A DNA stretch of 7,836 nt from an uncultured Blautia sp. (GTDB taxonomy: Bacteria; Bacillota; Clostridia; Lachnospirales; Lachnospiraceae): positions 1-7,836 of the forward strand of contig URXG01000092.1 in the NCBI GenBank assembly GCA_900551715.1. Direction: 5' to 3'. How positions within the stretch are numbered: position 1 is the stretch's first letter; each line of letters begins with the position of its first letter. The translations under genes and the position numbers were made by a program. Below the pieces are notes generated by a model. That model had not been told where the DNA came from, did not search any database, and was given only the letters and a program-made list of their open reading frames with translations. Shown here piece by piece: positions 5,535 through 7,836 of this stretch.

Positions 5535-6176
5535 ATGGAGCATATAACACTTTTTACGGATATTCTTCCCGAAGAGCAGGAAAGAATGCGTGTCTGTTTT
5601 CATGCAAGAGAAGATATTTTCCGAAATGGGGAGACGATTATGGAATATGCCAGTTCCATGAATAAGATCGGGCTGATTCTTTATGGAAGGGCAGTTCTTT
5701 ACTGCTGCGATGAAGACGGTAATGAATATATGATCGATGAACTGAAAAGGGATGCTGTTTTTGGAGAACCTTTTCTTCTTCCGGCAGATTCTCAGCATTA
5801 TTATGTGAATGCAGTAGAAGAAACAAAGGTTATGTTCATTGATTATGAACATGTGATCAAAAGATGTGAGCAGGCATGTCATCATCACAGTCAGATGGTC
5901 AGCAATCTTCTTCAGATGGCAGCCTCGCAGTCCAGACAGCAGATGGAACGGATTTATGTGCTGTCCAGAACCACTACCAGAAAAAAGATCCTGGCATATC
6001 TGAACAGATTATCAGGAGAAAATCACAACTGCAAGATACGGATTCCCATGTCCTATACGGCTCTGGCACAGTACCTCAGTGTGGACCGGAGTGCCATGAC
6101 CAGAGAGCTGAAGAATCTGGAAGAAGAGGGCATTTTGAAGAAAGAAGGGCGGAATATTTATCTGTGCAGGGACTGA
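5535..6176 (+). CDS. Crp/Fnr-family transcriptional regulator
   Basis: This 213-aa protein has the usual Crp/Fnr length and layout. An N-terminal cyclic-nucleotide-binding-like beta-roll covers about residues 10-115 (ILYGRAVLYCCDEDGNEYMI, then AVFGEPFLL). A dimerisation helix follows at about 118-145. The C-terminal HTH_Crp includes MSYTALAQYLSVDRSAMTRE, then LKNLEEEGILKKEGRNIYL. The cysteines (21, 57, 58, 110, 114) do not form the N-terminal cluster of an oxygen-sensing FNR, so a 4Fe-4S mechanism of that kind is not supported. The effector could be haem, NO, a thiol redox change or a small molecule. In the recognition helix, DRSAMTREL aligns with Crp SRETVGRIL. The two DNA-contact Arg residues are kept while Glu181 becomes Ser, so a site other than TGTGA is expected. 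Start: AAAGGAGG six bases upstream of ATG. It is divergent from the flavodiiron gene, its likely target. Confidence 0.9.
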   Translation: MEHITLFTDILPEEQERMRVCFHAREDIFRNGETIMEYASSMNKIGLILYGRAVLYCCDEDGNEYMIDELKRDAVFGEPFLLPADSQHYYVNAVEETKVMFIDYEHVIKRCEQACHHHSQMVSNLLQMAASQSRQQMERIYVLSRTTTRKKILAYLNRLSGENHNCKIRIPMSYTALAQYLSVDRSAMTRELKNLEEEGILKKEGRNIYLCRD

Positions 6177-6327
6177 AGCGGAAGATTCTGTATCAGCTTA
6201 CGGTACCATTCTGTTGCAGAAAAATGACTGTTTTTCAGAGTCTGGATATTAAGAAAAATTAGCCAGATAGATGAAGAAAAATATAACGGATGTGGTGCCT
6301 TTTACTGAAAAGATAAAATTGGAATTA

Positions 6328-6357
6328 TTGGAAAATATTGTGGAATTAAAGTATGAT
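6328..6357 (+). promoter_or_regulatory. possible promoter of the secreted repeat protein gene
   Basis: TTGGAA (6328-6333) and TATGAT (6352-6357) are separated by 18 bp. A second -10-like TATAAA lies at 6373-6378 without a clear -35. The 226 bp between the regulator stop and the next ATG otherwise hold AT-rich sequence with near-repeats of ATTGGAA. An AAGGAG ribosome binding site lies at 6388-6393. Confidence 0.35.
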
Positions 6358-6402
6358 AAAAATGGGTAAAAGTATAAAATACAGAAGAAGGAGACGTATT
6401 GT

Positions 6403-7719
6403 ATGAAATGGAAAAATATATTTGTAAAAGCACTGGCACTTACGGCAACTGTATTTCTGACTGGAAATTCCATGACTGTTTATGGCGAAACAGAAAATAC
6501 GAACAATACCGGAGATACAGAGCAGAATACAGATAAAGATAACGGTCAGGCACCAGATTCTGCATCTGTTTCTGAGCATAAAGTTCATGAACTGGATAAG
6601 GGAATTGTTGTACCACCTACCTGTACAGAGAAGGGATATACCTTATACAAATGTATGGCAGATGGCTGTGATTACACAATAAAGAAAGATGAAAAAGATC
6701 CTCTGGGACATGATATGAAAGAAATTTCCAGAACTGAAGCAACAGATGGAAAACCAGGAAAGATCGTCTATGAATGCCAGAGAGAAGGCTGCAGTTATCA
6801 GGAGACTGTAAATACAGCAGAGCATTCTGGTGATTCGAAAGATGCTCCGAAAGATCCTGCAAAACCGGAACCTTCCCGGGGACCAGAGCTTTCTGTAACA
6901 CCGGAACCTACAGTACCGGGTAAACCAGATAATACAGATAAAGAAAATCCTTCTGAGGAAGAAGCGGAAACAGAGCCTGATACAGAAGACGATTCCCAGT
7001 CTTATTCTTTTTCCATATCTACAGATATCATAACAGAATATGATCCGGAAACAGCCTACAGTACCATGAAAGCCGTACACAAACCAGACACTGTAGACGA
7101 AACAGAAAATATAGAAGGAAGAACAGTACCGGAAGATACTGTGGATATCACAAGAGATGATGATGGAAACCTGACAGATCTGTCTGTTTCCACAGAGCTG
7201 AAAGAAATAGAAAACGGATTTTCAGTGATCAGTGAAGCAGAAACTCTTCGTTCTGTTACTGTTGTAAACAGGGTAAATCCGGGAGCTTACCGGATCACTC
7301 TCAAGTCCAAAAGTCCTGCCGGAGAAATGGGAATCCATCTGAAGCATACAAAGACCGGAGTAACAGTAACCCTTACAGAAAACAAAAAACTTCTTCATAT
7401 AACCAGGGTAACAGAAGATGCAAAGAATATTATCCTTCACACATCTTCCGGTGGAACCTGTGAGATTCGTAAAGATAAAAGGAATTTTACAGTGGATGAA
7501 CTGAACATATCAGGAGAGAAGATGAATCAGATCTTTTTGCGGGATCTGAAGAGTAATGTGCCGAAAATCGGATTTGCTTCTTCTGATACAGAGAATGACA
7601 AAGAAGATAAAAACGTTCAGCAATACAAAGAAAAAGATTACTGGCTGCTGCCTTATGATGAGCAGGAACAGGAGCCGGTAGTGATCACAATTTATGAGAA
7701 AATCAAGGATACATATTGA
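6403..7719 (+). CDS. secreted acidic protein with Cys-containing repeats, function unknown
   Basis: This is a 438-aa protein with a signal peptide (residues 1 to about 28, MKWKNIFVKALALTATVFLT, likely cut after VYG). A low-complexity acidic, Asn/Thr-rich stretch follows (29-58). Residues 59-103 form one repeat of a type common in Lachnospiraceae surface proteins: VVPPTCTEKGYTLYKC, then DGCDYTI and PLGHD, with Cys74, 84 and 89 and His103. Residues 104-141 look like a second, degenerate copy (GKIVYECQREGCSYQET) that lost its first Cys. A Pro/Glu-rich linker (about 145-200) leads to a C-terminal region (200-438) I do not recognise, predicted mostly beta with many Thr/Val. There is no LPXTG motif, C-terminal membrane segment or lipobox, so it is probably released or held non-covalently. 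The start is supported by AAGGAG 9 nt upstream. The divergent stress pair next door gives no functional clue. Confidence 0.75.
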   Translation: MKWKNIFVKALALTATVFLTGNSMTVYGETENTNNTGDTEQNTDKDNGQAPDSASVSEHKVHELDKGIVVPPTCTEKGYTLYKCMADGCDYTIKKDEKDPLGHDMKEISRTEATDGKPGKIVYECQREGCSYQETVNTAEHSGDSKDAPKDPAKPEPSRGPELSVTPEPTVPGKPDNTDKENPSEEEAETEPDTEDDSQSYSFSISTDIITEYDPETAYSTMKAVHKPDTVDETENIEGRTVPEDTVDITRDDDGNLTDLSVSTELKEIENGFSVISEAETLRSVTVVNRVNPGAYRITLKSKSPAGEMGIHLKHTKTGVTVTLTENKKLLHITRVTEDAKNIILHTSSGGTCEIRKDKRNFTVDELNISGEKMNQIFLRDLKSNVPKIGFASSDTENDKEDKNVQQYKEKDYWLLPYDEQEQEPVVITIYEKIKDTY

Positions 7720-7738
7720 TATAGTGGCTGCTGAACAG

Positions 7739-7785
7739 GGAACTCCTGAAAACAGGGGACCCATGAGGTTCCGTCCTTTTCTTTT
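7739..7785 (+). terminator. possible terminator after the secreted protein gene
   Basis: GGAAC (7739-7743) pairs with GTTCC (7768-7772), enclosing a small hairpin TCCTG-AAAA-CAGGG (7744-7757). A T-rich stretch (CCTTTTCTTTT, 7775-7785) follows. The structure is branched and the T tract interrupted, so terminator function is only likely, not certain. Confidence 0.4.
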
Positions 7786-7810
7786 AACATGATATATAAC
7801 AAGAATTCTC

Positions 7811-7826
7811 CTACCTCTTCAGGTAG
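7811..7826. repeat. small hairpin at the window end
   Basis: CTACCT (7811-7816) and AGGTAG (7821-7826) form a perfect 6-bp stem around a CTTC loop. No T tract follows before the window ends. It could belong to the leader or 3' end of a gene outside the window. Confidence 0.3.
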
Positions 7827-7836
7827 TGAGATGAAT

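Noticed and set aside
6199..6240. Terminator after the Crp/Fnr gene
   Set aside because: Only a weak GAAAAA/TTTTTC pairing is present, with no GC stem and no proper T tract after a hairpin.
5876..6262. 128-codon plus-strand frame overlapping the Crp/Fnr gene end
   Set aside because: It is out of frame with the well-supported regulator, is Gln/Ser-rich shadow sequence, and has no ribosome binding site.
6643..7080. 145-codon minus-strand frame inside the secreted protein gene
   Set aside because: It is rich in Cys, Phe, Arg and Ile as expected from the complement of an acidic Thr/Glu/Asp-rich gene. It has no start context and shows no domain.

Overview
The window looks like chromosomal DNA of an anaerobic Firmicute, most likely a gut Lachnospiraceae. 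The reasons are strong AGGAGG ribosome binding sites, moderate-to-low GC, a fused flavodiiron/flavin reductase/rubredoxin oxygen-detoxification protein, and an IS1182-type transposase remnant of the kind common in that family. This assignment is inference from gene style; no rRNA or marker gene is present.

Left part (1-1791), AT-rich. A Mrr-type PD-(D/E)xK restriction endonuclease gene reads on the plus strand to 909. Its open frame goes back to 52 without any ATG, GTG or TTG before 289, so its 5' end is probably damaged or misplaced. It converges on a minus-strand gene for a secreted DUF3298 (RsiV C-terminal-like) protein, with a shared 10-bp hairpin between the two stop codons. A good promoter with an overlapping inverted repeat follows.

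Middle part (1792-3535), a decay zone. An alpha/beta hydrolase gene is split by a one-base deletion in an A run. Its 3' end runs into a short IS-end-like sequence with repeated TGACCCA. Next come three perfect stem-loops separated by single nucleotides (2645-2731). After them lies an IS1182-family transposase remnant that starts abruptly and has an internal deletion removing a catalytic region. An intrinsic terminator closes this zone.

Right part (3537-7836), intact genes. A 596-aa flavodiiron protein (minus) and a Crp/Fnr-family regulator (plus) are divergently transcribed from a 207-bp region that carries a promoter for each and several dyads. One dyad, TGTTA-N6-TAACA, has Crp/Fnr-site geometry and lies 3 bp upstream of the flavodiiron -35. 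The simplest reading is a redox or nitrosative stress sensor controlling its neighbouring O2/NO reductase and perhaps itself. Downstream is a secreted, acidic, Cys-containing repeat protein of unknown function, followed by hairpins near the window end. I see no convincing new multi-gene system. The most unexplained item is the three-hairpin array.
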